A stretch of DNA of 64,000 nt, taken from contig NZ_JAHYBZ010000004.1 in NCBI RefSeq assembly GCF_019430885.1, forward strand, positions 124,001-188,000. The letters are read 5' to 3'. This document shows, piece after piece, positions 16,337 to 24,736 of this stretch. The position numbers and the translations under genes are program-made. The DNA comes from Roseomonas alba. GTDB lineage: Bacteria > Pseudomonadota > Alphaproteobacteria > Acetobacterales > Acetobacteraceae. The notes under the pieces were generated by a model. The model saw only the letters and a program-made list of their open reading frames with translations. It made no database searches and had not been told where the DNA came from. Every line of letters starts with the position of its first letter. Within the stretch, counting starts at the first letter, position 1.

Positions 16337-17146
16337 ATGACCAGCACGACCACCGCGGCGACGCTGTCGCGGGGAACGCTCGCACTCGCGGTTGCGGATT
16401 GCGCAATGCGCGGCATGGACGCCGATGCGACATGTGCGGCACTGCCACGGGAAGACCCGGAGAAGGTCCGCGTGGCGCATGAGGCCGTCTCTGCGGCGCG
16501 CGAAGGTGGCTTCGTCGAGCCAGGCTGCCGCGGTGTCGCGGAACGACGTATGCGCCGGCCGAGCCGCCGCCGATCCCGCCTGACCACCGTCCCAGGGCTC
16601 ACCCTTCGGGACATTGCCGGCGCGACCAGCATTCCGCGTTCCACGCTGAAGGCCGCGATGATCCATCACGGATACCTCGCGGAAGTCATGTGCGGCGGGA
16701 GACAGCGGCGGGCGCTCGTCACCGAGGCTGCGGAGCGGGAAGGCATTGGACACAACGTCGATGCGAGCGGGAAGCACAGCCCGCGCGTCAGCGGCTTCGC
16801 TCGATCCGCCGTCTTCGCAGTCTTCCATGCGGATCGCATGGAGGACGTTCTATGGACGCTCGACCTCAAGCGGATTGCGGAGCACTGCGCGCGCCTCATG
16901 GATAAGCGGCGCCGGCTCGAATGGCTCCTGCGCTGGCATCACTACCTGCCAAACGATGAACTGGCACAACTGAGCGGAATGTCGCTGCGCTCCGTCGACG
17001 CGGCTGCGGCGAAGACGCGGGCCGCGGATCAGCGGCACGAAGAGGCGGGCGGTCGAGGGTGGGACCTCTTCCGCAGATGGGCTGTAACAGAGATGGCCGA
17101 GAACGATGGCCGACTGCGCCGCCCGTCTCTGCTCCTCGGCGTATAG
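16337..17146 (+). CDS. Hypothetical island protein with helix-turn-helix-like segments
   Basis: 269 residues from the ATG at 16337, preceded by CAGGA. Two segments look like helix-turn-helix units: GLTLRDIAGATSIPRSTLKAAMIHHG and LPNDELAQLSGMSLRSVDAAAAK. The middle (ADRMEDVLWTLDLKRIAEHCARLMDKRRRLEWLLRW) is helical. A DNA-binding or regulatory role is plausible, for example a phage-type late regulator or small-terminase-like protein, but I recognise no family. It reads in the same direction as the large structural-type gene. Confidence 0.6.
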   Translation: MTSTTTAATLSRGTLALAVADCAMRGMDADATCAALPREDPEKVRVAHEAVSAAREGGFVEPGCRGVAERRMRRPSRRRSRLTTVPGLTLRDIAGATSIPRSTLKAAMIHHGYLAEVMCGGRQRRALVTEAAEREGIGHNVDASGKHSPRVSGFARSAVFAVFHADRMEDVLWTLDLKRIAEHCARLMDKRRRLEWLLRWHHYLPNDELAQLSGMSLRSVDAAAAKTRAADQRHEEAGGRGWDLFRRWAVTEMAENDGRLRRPSLLLGV

Positions 17147-17693
17147 ACCATCGGCACCGCCACAGGACGGCGCACAGGGAAGCCTCAGGCAACGCCTGTG
17201 GGAAGCCGATGACACACGACAGCCAGGCGCGGGCGCGCAAGCGCGGGTTTGGTCTTTCGACGCCGGGCTTTCCACATGACCGACCCTGCGACGCCAACGG
17301 ACGCCATTGGTTGATCATGTGGCCATGCCTTGGTTCACAGAAGCGGCGCTCCCGCGCCTCTCGTAAGCGTCTGGGGATCGACGCCAGGACCATCCCTGAT
17401 GACCTCCCTTCCATAACTCGCGACCGCAAGAGGACCGTCTTCCGCGTCGTCGGTGAACGCCGGGGGACGGACCAAACGGCCAGTCGTGGCGTCATCCCTC
17501 TCTATAACTTCCGCCCGCAAAATGGCGGCTTCCTGGGGCCTTTATCGAAGCCCCGCCGCTCTCCGCCATCCGCCCGGTAATCGTCGCACCGCTATCCTGC
17601 GGCAGCGACGCTCTGCACATCACCAAGCGCCTTCCCGCAGCCCCACCCGGCAGCGGGAGGGCACGGGCGGGCGCTCCATCCCCGGAGCATCTC
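17147..17693. other. 547-base stretch with one weak gene candidate
   Basis: No well-supported gene. The best open frame on the plus strand starts at 17209 (see separate entry). The last ~100 bases before the HNH-like gene hold a GC-rich imperfect palindrome (CCCGCAGCCCCACCCGGCAGCGGG region, in pieces) and a GGAG ribosome site. Confidence 0.4.
17209..17580 (+). CDS. Doubtful hypothetical ORF
   Basis: 123 codons. The N-terminus (MTHDSQARARKRGFGLSTPG) is basic and the middle (KRRSRASRKRLGIDARTIPDD) could be a short helical DNA-binding region. The ribosome site GGGAAG is only three bases from the ATG. No family is recognised and several overlapping frames are open here, so it may not be a gene. 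Confidence 0.28.
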   Translation: MTHDSQARARKRGFGLSTPGFPHDRPCDANGRHWLIMWPCLGSQKRRSRASRKRLGIDARTIPDDLPSITRDRKRTVFRVVGERRGTDQTASRGVIPLYNFRPQNGGFLGPLSKPRRSPPSAR

Positions 17694-18167
17694 ATGCACA
17701 CCGCCGACACCCACGCCACGGCGCCCGTCGCCGCCACCACGCCCCGCACCGTCAAGCGCCGTCAGAACGGCCGCGCCGCCCTTCCGAAGCAGACCGAGGC
17801 CCGTCTTGTAGACGGCGGCAAGTCGGTCATGGTCGCCCTGCACGGCACGCGCGGCCGGGGCAAATGCATGACCCTCGACGCCCGCGACTGGCACCACATC
17901 AAGACCACCATCGGCGATGTTTGGGGCATCAATGTCTCGGGGACCGGGCTGCACTTTCAGGTCCGGTGCGGCGCGGCGCGCGTCGCCGCCCTCGCGAAGC
18001 AGCCGGGCGAACGGCCCACGGCCACGCTCGCGCGCATCCTCATGAACGCGAAGCGCGGCGAAGTCGTGAAGTACCGGGACGGTAATCCGCTGAACCTGCG
18101 CCGCGAGAACCTCGAAGTCGTCTCGCGGGCGGAAGCCGCAGCACGTCGCCGCGCACCCAGCGTCTGA
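17694..18167 (+). CDS. HNH/AP2-type phage DNA-binding or endonuclease-like protein
   Basis: 157 residues. The C-terminal part contains AKRGEVVKYRDGNPLNLRRENLEVVSR, the conserved block found at the end of phage HNH endonucleases and AP2-containing proteins. Before it lie a beta-rich region (VMVALHGTRGRGKCMTLDARDWHHIKTT) and LHFQVRCGAARVAALA. The usual paired HNH histidines are not all visible, so it may bind DNA without cutting. The N-terminal ~35 residues are basic and probably unstructured. The start follows a GGAG ribosome site. It fits the phage-like content of the island. Confidence 0.7.
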   Translation: MHTADTHATAPVAATTPRTVKRRQNGRAALPKQTEARLVDGGKSVMVALHGTRGRGKCMTLDARDWHHIKTTIGDVWGINVSGTGLHFQVRCGAARVAALAKQPGERPTATLARILMNAKRGEVVKYRDGNPLNLRRENLEVVSRAEAAARRRAPSV

Positions 18168-18180
18168 CGCCCAGCAACAC

Positions 18181-18211
18181 GCGGCGGGTTTCCTTGCGAG
18201 GGACCCGCCGC
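18181..18211 (+). terminator. Hairpin after the HNH-like gene
   Basis: GCGGCGGGT pairs with ACCCGCCGC (9 bp), and the inner bases TCC/GGG can extend the stem. It begins 14 bases after the stop codon. There is no T tract. It resembles the hairpin after the large island gene in position. Confidence 0.45.
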
Positions 18212-18235
18212 TCCGCCCTCATCGGAGATGCCCCC

Positions 18236-18655
18236 ATGCCACCTCGCCTCAACTCCATGCCGAAGCCGCTCCCGCCCGAACCGACCGCCGCGGCACTCGC
18301 AGCGATGGCCCGACGCAGTCCGTTGGATTATCCCCGACGCGTCACACTGACGCTGGGCGATGCGGGGCGCGTGATGCGGCTGATTGACGCTGTCCCCGAT
18401 GCGAACGGACGGCCCTTCATGACACTGCGGGATGCCGTGGCGCTGGCCTTCGACGTCGCGACGAACGTCGTTGCAGCGGGTGAGTTGGATCGCTTCCGCA
18501 CCTCGCCACCCGAGCCGCTTCCGACGCCGGAGCCATCGGCCGCACTGCTGCGGTGGGTTGAGGATCACCGCGCGGAGATCGAAGCCCAGACCGCGGCGGC
18601 GGCGGAGGCGGCGAAGAAGCGGACGGCGTCGAGCGGGAAGCGACAGCGGCGATAG
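18236..18655 (+). CDS. Hypothetical island protein
   Basis: 139 residues from the ATG at 18236; an upstream in-frame start would run into the hairpin. The central region (VTLTLGDAGRVMRLIDAVPDANGRPFMTLRDAVALAFDVATN) looks like a small alpha/beta or helical domain, flanked by Pro/Glu-rich and Ala/Lys-rich tails. No family recognised. The ~210 bases after it carry no gene I can support. Confidence 0.5.
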   Translation: MPPRLNSMPKPLPPEPTAAALAAMARRSPLDYPRRVTLTLGDAGRVMRLIDAVPDANGRPFMTLRDAVALAFDVATNVVAAGELDRFRTSPPEPLPTPEPSAALLRWVEDHRAEIEAQTAAAAEAAKKRTASSGKRQRR

Positions 18656-18866
18656 ATCGCGGCGGGAGGCGGCGCGCATGAATCAAGAAAAAGACTGACG
18701 AGACCACCGCGCGTCGCGCCATCAGCAATGCCAAGCTGCGTGGGCATTCCGGGAAGATCAGTGCGGTATCGAAAGTACAGCAATCCGCTCACTATCCGGC
18801 GGGATTCCGCGTCCTGCATGATTCTGGCGCGCCATCCCGGCGCTGATCATGGAGACGGACCACCGC

Positions 18867-19733
18867 ATGACCACCGCCCGCCAGGCGCAACTCGCCGCTG
18901 ACCATGCCCGCTACAAGATCGAAGCCGCAGCACGCCGCGAAGCCGAACGTGCGAAGCGCGCCGCAGAGGTCGCGGAGCGCAGCGCCAAGCGTCGCGAAAG
19001 GATGGCGGCAAGTGCCGCCGTGCGGCGAGAGCGCATCGCGTTGCAGGGCCTCCGCGGGTCGATCCGCGCGACACTCGGCCAGCGGCCAGACGTCGCAGCG
19101 GAAGCGCTGGTGGCGGAGGACGGAACGCCGTTCGTGAGCATCGAAGTTGGCGCCGATGCCCCCGACGCTCGCCTGTTCGTGCTTCAGCCGGACCCGAAGG
19201 GCTCTGGAGCGGTTGTGGCAGACAGTGCGACTGGCGCGGTCGTGGCGCGGGCCAAGACCAGTGAGGCGGCACTCAGGGCCTTCGCATCAACGCTTCCACC
19301 GTGTCGCGCCGCACGCATCCCCGCGTGTGCCGCGCCGTCGGAAGACGATGCGACCGCGGCGCCCGCAGCGACCGCGGTGCGCAGCCAATCGGCCGCGCGT
19401 GCGGAGACAAAGAGGCGGCGGCGGGTGGGAGTGACATATCGGGCGATGATGCGCCGTGCCTTGCACGGGCACCGCGGCATTGCGGCCGAGGTCCTCTGGA
19501 CGGACGACGGGATGGCTTACGGAAGCCTTGAGGTCGAGGGCGCATTCGGTCCCTCACTTTTCGTGCTGCAACGCGAGGGTGCGGGATGGGTCGTCGCGGA
19601 GAGCGCGCACGGCGCACGAGTGACGCAAGCGAGCGCGGGCACCACTGCCCTGCGCAGTTGGCTGCGCCTTCTGCCGGGCACGGGGCCGCGCGCATTGAAG
19701 CGTTCCATGGGACCCGTCCTATGGCCGTCGTGA
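18867..19733 (+). CDS. Protein with two copies of an unknown ~75-residue domain
   Basis: 288 residues from the ATG at 18867 (GGAG upstream), or 294 from 18849. An N-terminal basic coiled coil (about 1-55, rich in Ala/Arg/Glu) is followed by domain 1 (ATLGQRPDVAAEALVAEDG to LRAFASTLP), a linker with Lys/Arg, and domain 2 (ALHGHRGIAAEVLWTDDG to LRSWLRLLP). Both copies share AAE-L-DG, S-EV, LFVLQ, a V-VA-S-GA-V block and a closing ALR helix. This is an internal duplication of a beta-rich unit I cannot name. It ends 82 bases before the convergent integrase gene. Confidence 0.6.
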   Translation: MTTARQAQLAADHARYKIEAAARREAERAKRAAEVAERSAKRRERMAASAAVRRERIALQGLRGSIRATLGQRPDVAAEALVAEDGTPFVSIEVGADAPDARLFVLQPDPKGSGAVVADSATGAVVARAKTSEAALRAFASTLPPCRAARIPACAAPSEDDATAAPAATAVRSQSAARAETKRRRRVGVTYRAMMRRALHGHRGIAAEVLWTDDGMAYGSLEVEGAFGPSLFVLQREGAGWVVAESAHGARVTQASAGTTALRSWLRLLPGTGPRALKRSMGPVLWPS

Positions 19734-19815
19734 TGGTCCGCCGTGTTTGCCCTTCATCCCGCCGCGACGGCCTGGGGATGATTGTTGACGTCCCCGTCAT
19801 CGGCGCGGCGGCGCA

Positions 19816-21360
19816 CTAGTCGGCGGCGGAAACGCCCTGGGCCGCGTGTGCGTCCAACGGTGACGGGATGCGGCCCAGGTCCTTCAGCACTTCGTCTGGC
19901 ATCCCGCGAAACCCGATGCCATAGCCCGCGCCCGCGTTCCGTGGGTTGTGCCGGCCCGTGATGGCGTCCTGCACCTCGGGCAGCGCACGGACCTTCCGCA
20001 ATTCGTCTTCCATGCGGTGGCGCCAGGAGTGCGCGGGGGCCTTCTTCGGGTCCTTGATCCCCACTGTGCCGCGCATCCATCGACCGAGCTTGCTCTGCGC
20101 CGGGACGACGCGGGAGCCGAGCGGGTCGGGCGTCAGGTCAGGAAAGAGTGGGCCATCCGGCTTCGCGGGGAGTTCCTCGACATAGGCCGGGAAGCCCTCG
20201 GCGATGACCGCGGGATGCAACGGGACCATGCGTTGCATCGTCGCGTTCTTCCCAGCGCGGGCTTCCGTGGGCCGAATGTCGAGGACTAGCACGTCCCCTT
20301 CCTTCCGCACGTCGCAGCGACGGAGTTCCGCGAGCTCCCCAATGCGGGCACCCGTGAAGCACAGGAGCCACGGGAGCCAGCGGAGCGCCCCGCCCTCCTG
20401 CCGCGCAGCGGTGAGGATGCGCTTCGCCTCTGCATCGTCGTATGGGGACCGCGGCGGAGGACCGCGACGGTTCACCTTCGGCGCCATCTGCGCGAACGGA
20501 TTGTCAGCGACCTTCCGGTTCTTCGTCGCCCACCGGAACACGGCTCCCGCATTCAGCACATCGTCAGCGACAGTTCCGGGGTCCCTTCCCTTCGCAAGCC
20601 GGGCCTCCTTAAAGCGAACGACCTCATCGGCCGTGATGCGCTGCACGTCGTCATACCCGAGGACTTCGACGAGCCGGCGGAACGTGCCCTGATACTTCTT
20701 TAAGGTGGCCCGTGCCGGATGCGCCTCCGCTGCCCATGCGGCGATCAGCACGTCGCCGGTCAGCGCCAGGGCCTTGGGCTTCGCTTGGACGGCCGCGGGG
20801 AACTCCGCTTCGGCAGGATCGGGCGACCACCGGCCCATAGCCCGCTGCACGGCGCGGCGGGCAAGGTCGATGCGGGCGCTTGCGATTGACCTCGCCGCCA
20901 GCCTCCGAGTTACCGCGTCTGGCGCGATCCCTCGGGCGGCGAGTAGCGCATCGGCCGCCTCTCTGTCTTCTGGCTCGGGAAGAACGTCGCCGTCCTCAGG
21001 ATCGATGCGGGCGCTTTCGATCACGTCCGCCTCAATGTCACGGCGGTCAGGATCGCCAGGCGCAGCGTCGATCTTCGCCGCCTCCGCGCGATACCATTCG
21101 CCCACGATAGCGGCCACCTCGACGGGCGCGAGGGAGGCGGTAGCGCCGCGATGCTGCTCGCGCGCCGCCGCGATCCGCGCTTCGAACTCTGCGATCACGG
21201 GCAAGGCCAGTCGCCGGGCCTCCGTGTCGTCCTTCGTGCCGAGCGAGCGCTTCAATTCACGGGTGCCGAGGATGGCGCGCAGAGCTTCGGGCACGCCCTT
21301 TCGGACTTCCCAAATGCCGCTCTTTCGGTCCTTCGTCGGTCGCGTCATCACCAAGGCCAT
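19816..21360 (-). CDS. Tyrosine-family site-specific integrase of the island
   Basis: 514 residues from the ATG at 21360 (MALVMTRPTKDRKSGIWEVRKGVP); an earlier start at 21393 is possible. A DUF6538-like N-terminus is followed by a core-binding helical region (about 210-300) and a catalytic domain with the expected residues: Arg in FTGARIGELAEL, His and Arg in HSWRHRM, His in GRHNPRNAG, and the Tyr in AGYGIGF. It inserts or excises the element by recombination at the tRNA-Thr 3' end, which begins 78 bases upstream of the gene. Orientation and distance are typical of tRNA-targeted islands. Confidence 0.93.
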   Translation of the reverse strand: MALVMTRPTKDRKSGIWEVRKGVPEALRAILGTRELKRSLGTKDDTEARRLALPVIAEFEARIAAAREQHRGATASLAPVEVAAIVGEWYRAEAAKIDAAPGDPDRRDIEADVIESARIDPEDGDVLPEPEDREAADALLAARGIAPDAVTRRLAARSIASARIDLARRAVQRAMGRWSPDPAEAEFPAAVQAKPKALALTGDVLIAAWAAEAHPARATLKKYQGTFRRLVEVLGYDDVQRITADEVVRFKEARLAKGRDPGTVADDVLNAGAVFRWATKNRKVADNPFAQMAPKVNRRGPPPRSPYDDAEAKRILTAARQEGGALRWLPWLLCFTGARIGELAELRRCDVRKEGDVLVLDIRPTEARAGKNATMQRMVPLHPAVIAEGFPAYVEELPAKPDGPLFPDLTPDPLGSRVVPAQSKLGRWMRGTVGIKDPKKAPAHSWRHRMEDELRKVRALPEVQDAITGRHNPRNAGAGYGIGFRGMPDEVLKDLGRIPSPLDAHAAQGVSAAD

Positions 21361-21437
21361 GTGCCGCCCCTTTGTGCCTGAGGGGCGCCGCAACGTCCTG
21401 ATTTTCCGAGAAACTGCGGCCCGTCAAGGGCCTTAGG

Positions 21438-21512
<75 letters not shown>

Positions 21513-21619
21513 GCCGGGCGCGAACGCGGCGCTCTCTCTAAGCGGATGGCTGGCGCTGCGCAACCCCGTCTTGCGCAACCCTCTTGCCCGGTCGCGGCGC
21601 CCCCGCCACTTTCCGCCCC

Positions 21620-21799
21620 ATGACCCGCCCGCCCGCGAAACCCCCGAAGCCGGCCGAGGACCGCGCCGCGCGCCTCGCCGCCGCCCTGCGGGAGAACCTC
21701 AAGCGCCGCAAGGCCCAGGCCCGCGCGCGGGAGGCCGAGGCCGATGCCGAATCGGACGCCGCGCCGCCTAAGGTTGCCCCCCCACGGCCCATGGGCTAA
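21620..21799 (+). CDS. Small conserved alphaproteobacterial protein
   Basis: 59 residues starting [20 protein letters not shown], followed by [20 protein letters not shown]. Short proteins of this Pro-rich plus basic-helix pattern are common hypothetical genes beside dcd/murA in related bacteria. Function unknown. It lies 89 bases upstream of dcd on the same strand. Confidence 0.55.
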   Translation: MTRPPAKPPKPAEDRAARLAAALRENLKRRKAQARAREAEADAESDAAPPKVAPPRPMG

Positions 21800-21887
21800 T
21801 CGGACGCCCCCGGCGCGACCCGGGGCGCCGCCCGCTTCGCGTCGCGCCCCGGGGGTCGCCCCAACGCCCCAGGCCAGGCCCGTTCCC

Positions 21888-22442
21888 ATGTCCATCATGC
21901 CCGACCACTGGATCCGCCGCATGGCGGCCGAACACGGCATGATCGAGCCCTTCGTGGAGGCCCAGCGGCGGGAGGGCGTGATCTCCTACGGCCTGTCCTC
22001 CTACGGCTACGACGCCCGGGCGGCCGACGAGTTCAAGATTTTCACGAACGTCGACAACGCGGTGGTCGACCCCAAGGCCTTCTCGGAGGACGGATTCGTC
22101 ACCCGCAAGGGCCCCGTCTGCATCATCCCGCCCAATTCCTTCGTGCTGACCCATACGGTGGAATATTTCCGCATCCCCCGCGACGTGCTGGTGATCTGCC
22201 TCGGCAAGTCGACCTATGCCCGCTGCGGGCTGATCGTGAACGTCACGCCGCTGGAACCCGAATGGGAGGGCCAGGTGACCATCGAGATCAGCAACACCAC
22301 CCCCCTGCCCGCCAAGGTCTATGCCAATGAAGGCGTCTGCCAATTCCTGTTTCTGAGTGGGGAGAGCGCGCCGGAAGTCAGCTATGCCGACCGCCGCGGC
22401 AAATACATGGGCCAGCGCGGCGTCGCGCTGCCGAGGCTGTAA
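21888..22442 (+). CDS. dcd: dCTP deaminase
   Basis: 184 residues, the usual size. Deaminates dCTP to dUTP, feeding dTMP synthesis. Typical segments are [17 protein letters not shown], the catalytic and binding stretch [32 protein letters not shown] (Glu in VTIEIS) and the C-terminal [19 protein letters not shown]. The ATG at 21888 gives [13 protein letters not shown], the normal N-terminus; longer frames extend into a Pro/Arg-rich leader and are unlikely. murA follows after 5 bases, so the two genes are co-transcribed. Confidence 0.95.
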   Translation: MSIMPDHWIRRMAAEHGMIEPFVEAQRREGVISYGLSSYGYDARAADEFKIFTNVDNAVVDPKAFSEDGFVTRKGPVCIIPPNSFVLTHTVEYFRIPRDVLVICLGKSTYARCGLIVNVTPLEPEWEGQVTIEISNTTPLPAKVYANEGVCQFLFLSGESAPEVSYADRRGKYMGQRGVALPRL

Positions 22443-22447
22443 CGCGC

Positions 22448-23707
22448 ATGGACCGCATCCGCATCCGCGGCGGCAAGCCGCTCTCGGGCACCATCGCCAT
22501 CTCCGGCGCCAAGAACGCCGCGCTGCCGCTGATGGCGACGGCCCTGCTGTCGGACGGGCCGCTGACGCTGACCAACGCGCCGGACCTCGCCGACGTCACC
22601 ACCATGGCGGGGCTGCTGGCCCAGCACGGGCTGGATGTGCAGCGGGACAAGGCCGCGCGCACCATCACCATGTCCGGGGCGGCGAGCAACCTCGAAGCGC
22701 CCTATGACCTGGTGCGCAAGATGCGCGCCTCGGTGCTGGTGCTCGGGCCGCTGGTCGCACGCTTCGGCCGGGCGCGCGTGTCCCTGCCCGGCGGCTGCGC
22801 CATCGGCACGCGGCCGGTCGATCTGCACCTCAAGGCGCTCGAACAGATGGGTGCCGAGATCGAGATCACCGCGGGCTACATCGAGGCCCGCGCGCCGCAG
22901 GGCCTGAAGGGCGCGCGCATCATCTTCCCGCAGGTCTCGGTGGGCGCGACCGAGAACATCCTGATGGCCGCGACCCTCGCCGAAGGCACGACCGAGATCG
23001 TCAACGCCGCGCGCGAGCCCGAGATCACCGACCTCGCCGCCTGCCTGATGCGCATGGGCGCGCGGATCGAGGGCATCGGCACCGACCGCCTGGTGGTGGA
23101 GGGCGTGAAGACCCTCGGTTCCGCCGTCCACCCGATCATCCCCGACCGCATCGAGGCGGGCACCTATGCCTGCGCGGCCGCCATCACCGGCGGCCAGGTG
23201 CTGCTGGGTGGCGCGCGGCTGGACCATCTCGGCGCGGTCGTGCGCATCCTGCGCGATGCCGGGGTGGACGTGGCCGAGGCGCATGGCGGCCTCAAGGTCT
23301 CGCGCCTGAATGGCCTGCGCGGCACCGATGTGATGACCGAGCCCTTCCCCGGCTTCGCCACCGACATGCAGGCCCAGTTCATGGCCCTGATGTGCGTGGC
23401 CGAAGGGGCGGCGATGATCACCGAGACGATCTTCGAGAACCGCTTCATGCATGTGCCCGAACTGTCCCGCATGGGCGCGCGCATCAATTTCCACGGCGCC
23501 TCGGCCATCGTGCGCGGCGTGCCGAAGCTGTCCGGCGCGCCGGTCATGGCGACCGACCTGCGGGCCTCCGTCTCGCTGATCCTCGCCGGCCTCGCCGCCG
23601 AGGGCGAGACCATCGTCAACCGCGTCTACCACCTCGACCGCGGCTATGAGCGGGTCGAGGCGAAGCTCGCAGCGGTCGGCGCCGACATCGAACGGTTGCC
23701 GGGCTGA
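22448..23707 (+). CDS. murA: UDP-N-acetylglucosamine 1-carboxyvinyltransferase
   Basis: 419 residues, full length. It transfers enolpyruvate from PEP to UDP-GlcNAc, the first committed step of peptidoglycan synthesis in the cytoplasm. Visible marks are the Lys-Asn pair in [13 protein letters not shown], the fosfomycin-target Cys in [29 protein letters not shown], and the C-terminal [23 protein letters not shown]. It sits in the conserved order dcd - murA - hisG - hisD. Confidence 0.97.
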   Translation: MDRIRIRGGKPLSGTIAISGAKNAALPLMATALLSDGPLTLTNAPDLADVTTMAGLLAQHGLDVQRDKAARTITMSGAASNLEAPYDLVRKMRASVLVLGPLVARFGRARVSLPGGCAIGTRPVDLHLKALEQMGAEIEITAGYIEARAPQGLKGARIIFPQVSVGATENILMAATLAEGTTEIVNAAREPEITDLAACLMRMGARIEGIGTDRLVVEGVKTLGSAVHPIIPDRIEAGTYACAAAITGGQVLLGGARLDHLGAVVRILRDAGVDVAEAHGGLKVSRLNGLRGTDVMTEPFPGFATDMQAQFMALMCVAEGAAMITETIFENRFMHVPELSRMGARINFHGASAIVRGVPKLSGAPVMATDLRASVSLILAGLAAEGETIVNRVYHLDRGYERVEAKLAAVGADIERLPG

Positions 23708-23757
23708 CATGCAATGGCGATGACGCCCGCGCAGCCATTCCTGGTGTAGAGACCGCC

Positions 23758-24465
23758 ATGGATCACGCCCTTCCCACCCCGATCACCCCCTCGACCCCCG
23801 AGGATGCCGGCCCGATCGTGCTGGCCCTGCCGAAGGGGCGCATCCTGTCGGAACTCGCGCCCGTCCTGGCCCGTGCGGGCATCACCCCCGCTGCGGACTA
23901 TGCCGACGAGAGCAGCCGGCGGCTGCGCTTCCCTACGGATGATCCCTCGCTCGACGTCATCCGCGTGCGGTCCTTCGACGTCGCGACCTTCGTCGCCCAT
24001 GGCGCCGCCCAGATCGGCGTCTGCGGCGCCGATGTGCTGATGGAATTCGACTACCCGGAGATCTACGCGCCGCTCGACCTCGGCATCGGCCGCTGCCGCG
24101 TATCCATCGCCGAACCGGTCGCCGCCGAGCCCGACGACCCCAGCCGCTGGTCGCGCGTCACCGTCGCGACCAAATACCCGAACATCGCCCAGCGCCACTT
24201 CGCCGCGCATGGCGTGCAGGCGGAGATCGTGCACCTGAACGGGGCGATGGAGCTCGCCCCGTCCATGGGGCTGTCACGGCTGATCGTGGACCTGGTGCAG
24301 ACGGGGTCCACGCTGAAGGCGAACGGGCTGAAGGAAACCGAGGTGATCGCGCACGTCACCTCGCGCCTCGTCGTCAACCGCACGGCGCTGAAGACGCGGC
24401 CGGAGGCGATCGGGGCGTGGATCGCGCGGTTCCGCGCGGCGCTCGCCGAACGCGACGCGCGATGA
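23758..24465 (+). CDS. hisG: ATP phosphoribosyltransferase, short form
   Basis: 235 residues. It joins ATP and PRPP in the first step of histidine synthesis. The family signatures LALPKGRILSEL and, near the end, VDLVQTGSTLKANGLKE are present. The length lacks the C-terminal regulatory domain of long HisG, so this is the short form that needs a HisZ partner; hisZ is not in the window. The first ~18 residues are Pro/Thr-rich and extra. A large inverted repeat separates it from hisD. Confidence 0.95.
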   Translation: MDHALPTPITPSTPEDAGPIVLALPKGRILSELAPVLARAGITPAADYADESSRRLRFPTDDPSLDVIRVRSFDVATFVAHGAAQIGVCGADVLMEFDYPEIYAPLDLGIGRCRVSIAEPVAAEPDDPSRWSRVTVATKYPNIAQRHFAAHGVQAEIVHLNGAMELAPSMGLSRLIVDLVQTGSTLKANGLKETEVIAHVTSRLVVNRTALKTRPEAIGAWIARFRAALAERDAR

Positions 24466-24481
24466 CGGGGCGGGGGACGCA

Positions 24482-24705
24482 GAGAGGGGCTTTGCCCCTC
24501 TCCGCACCTCACCCCACCAAAGGCCACAGGGCCTTTGGAAACCGATACCGGGTGCCTTGCACCGCGGGTCGGCATCTTGTTGACCGGGGCACCGGGCACG
24601 TAGCGCAACAGCGCCATGCCGGCATGCCTGCCCCGCCCAACGCCAAGTATCGGTTTCCAAAGGCCCTGTGGCCTTTGGCGGGGTGGCTTGGAGGGGCAGA
24701 GCCCC
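24482..24705. repeat. Intergenic inverted-repeat element, copy 1 (hisG-hisD)
   Basis: A palindromic unit of ~225 bases. Its outer hairpin is GAGAGGGGC-TTT-GCCCCTCTC (24482-24502). A perfect 31-base inverted repeat follows: 24517-24547 pairs with 24648-24678; each arm can itself fold as CCAAAGGCC/GGCCTTTGG. The ~100-base loop has no gene. The right end is GGGGC-AGA-GCCCC. Related elements lie at 33357, 48001 and 61918. Confidence 0.85.
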
Positions 24706-24736
24706 GCCACCAGCGCCCTCCCCAGGATGTTCCCGC

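Noticed and set aside
14708..16828. 706-codon minus-strand open frame in the island
   Set aside because: Antisense to the 783-residue gene, which has a ribosome site and more protein-like composition. Both are uncertain, but the plus-strand gene fits the neighbours better.
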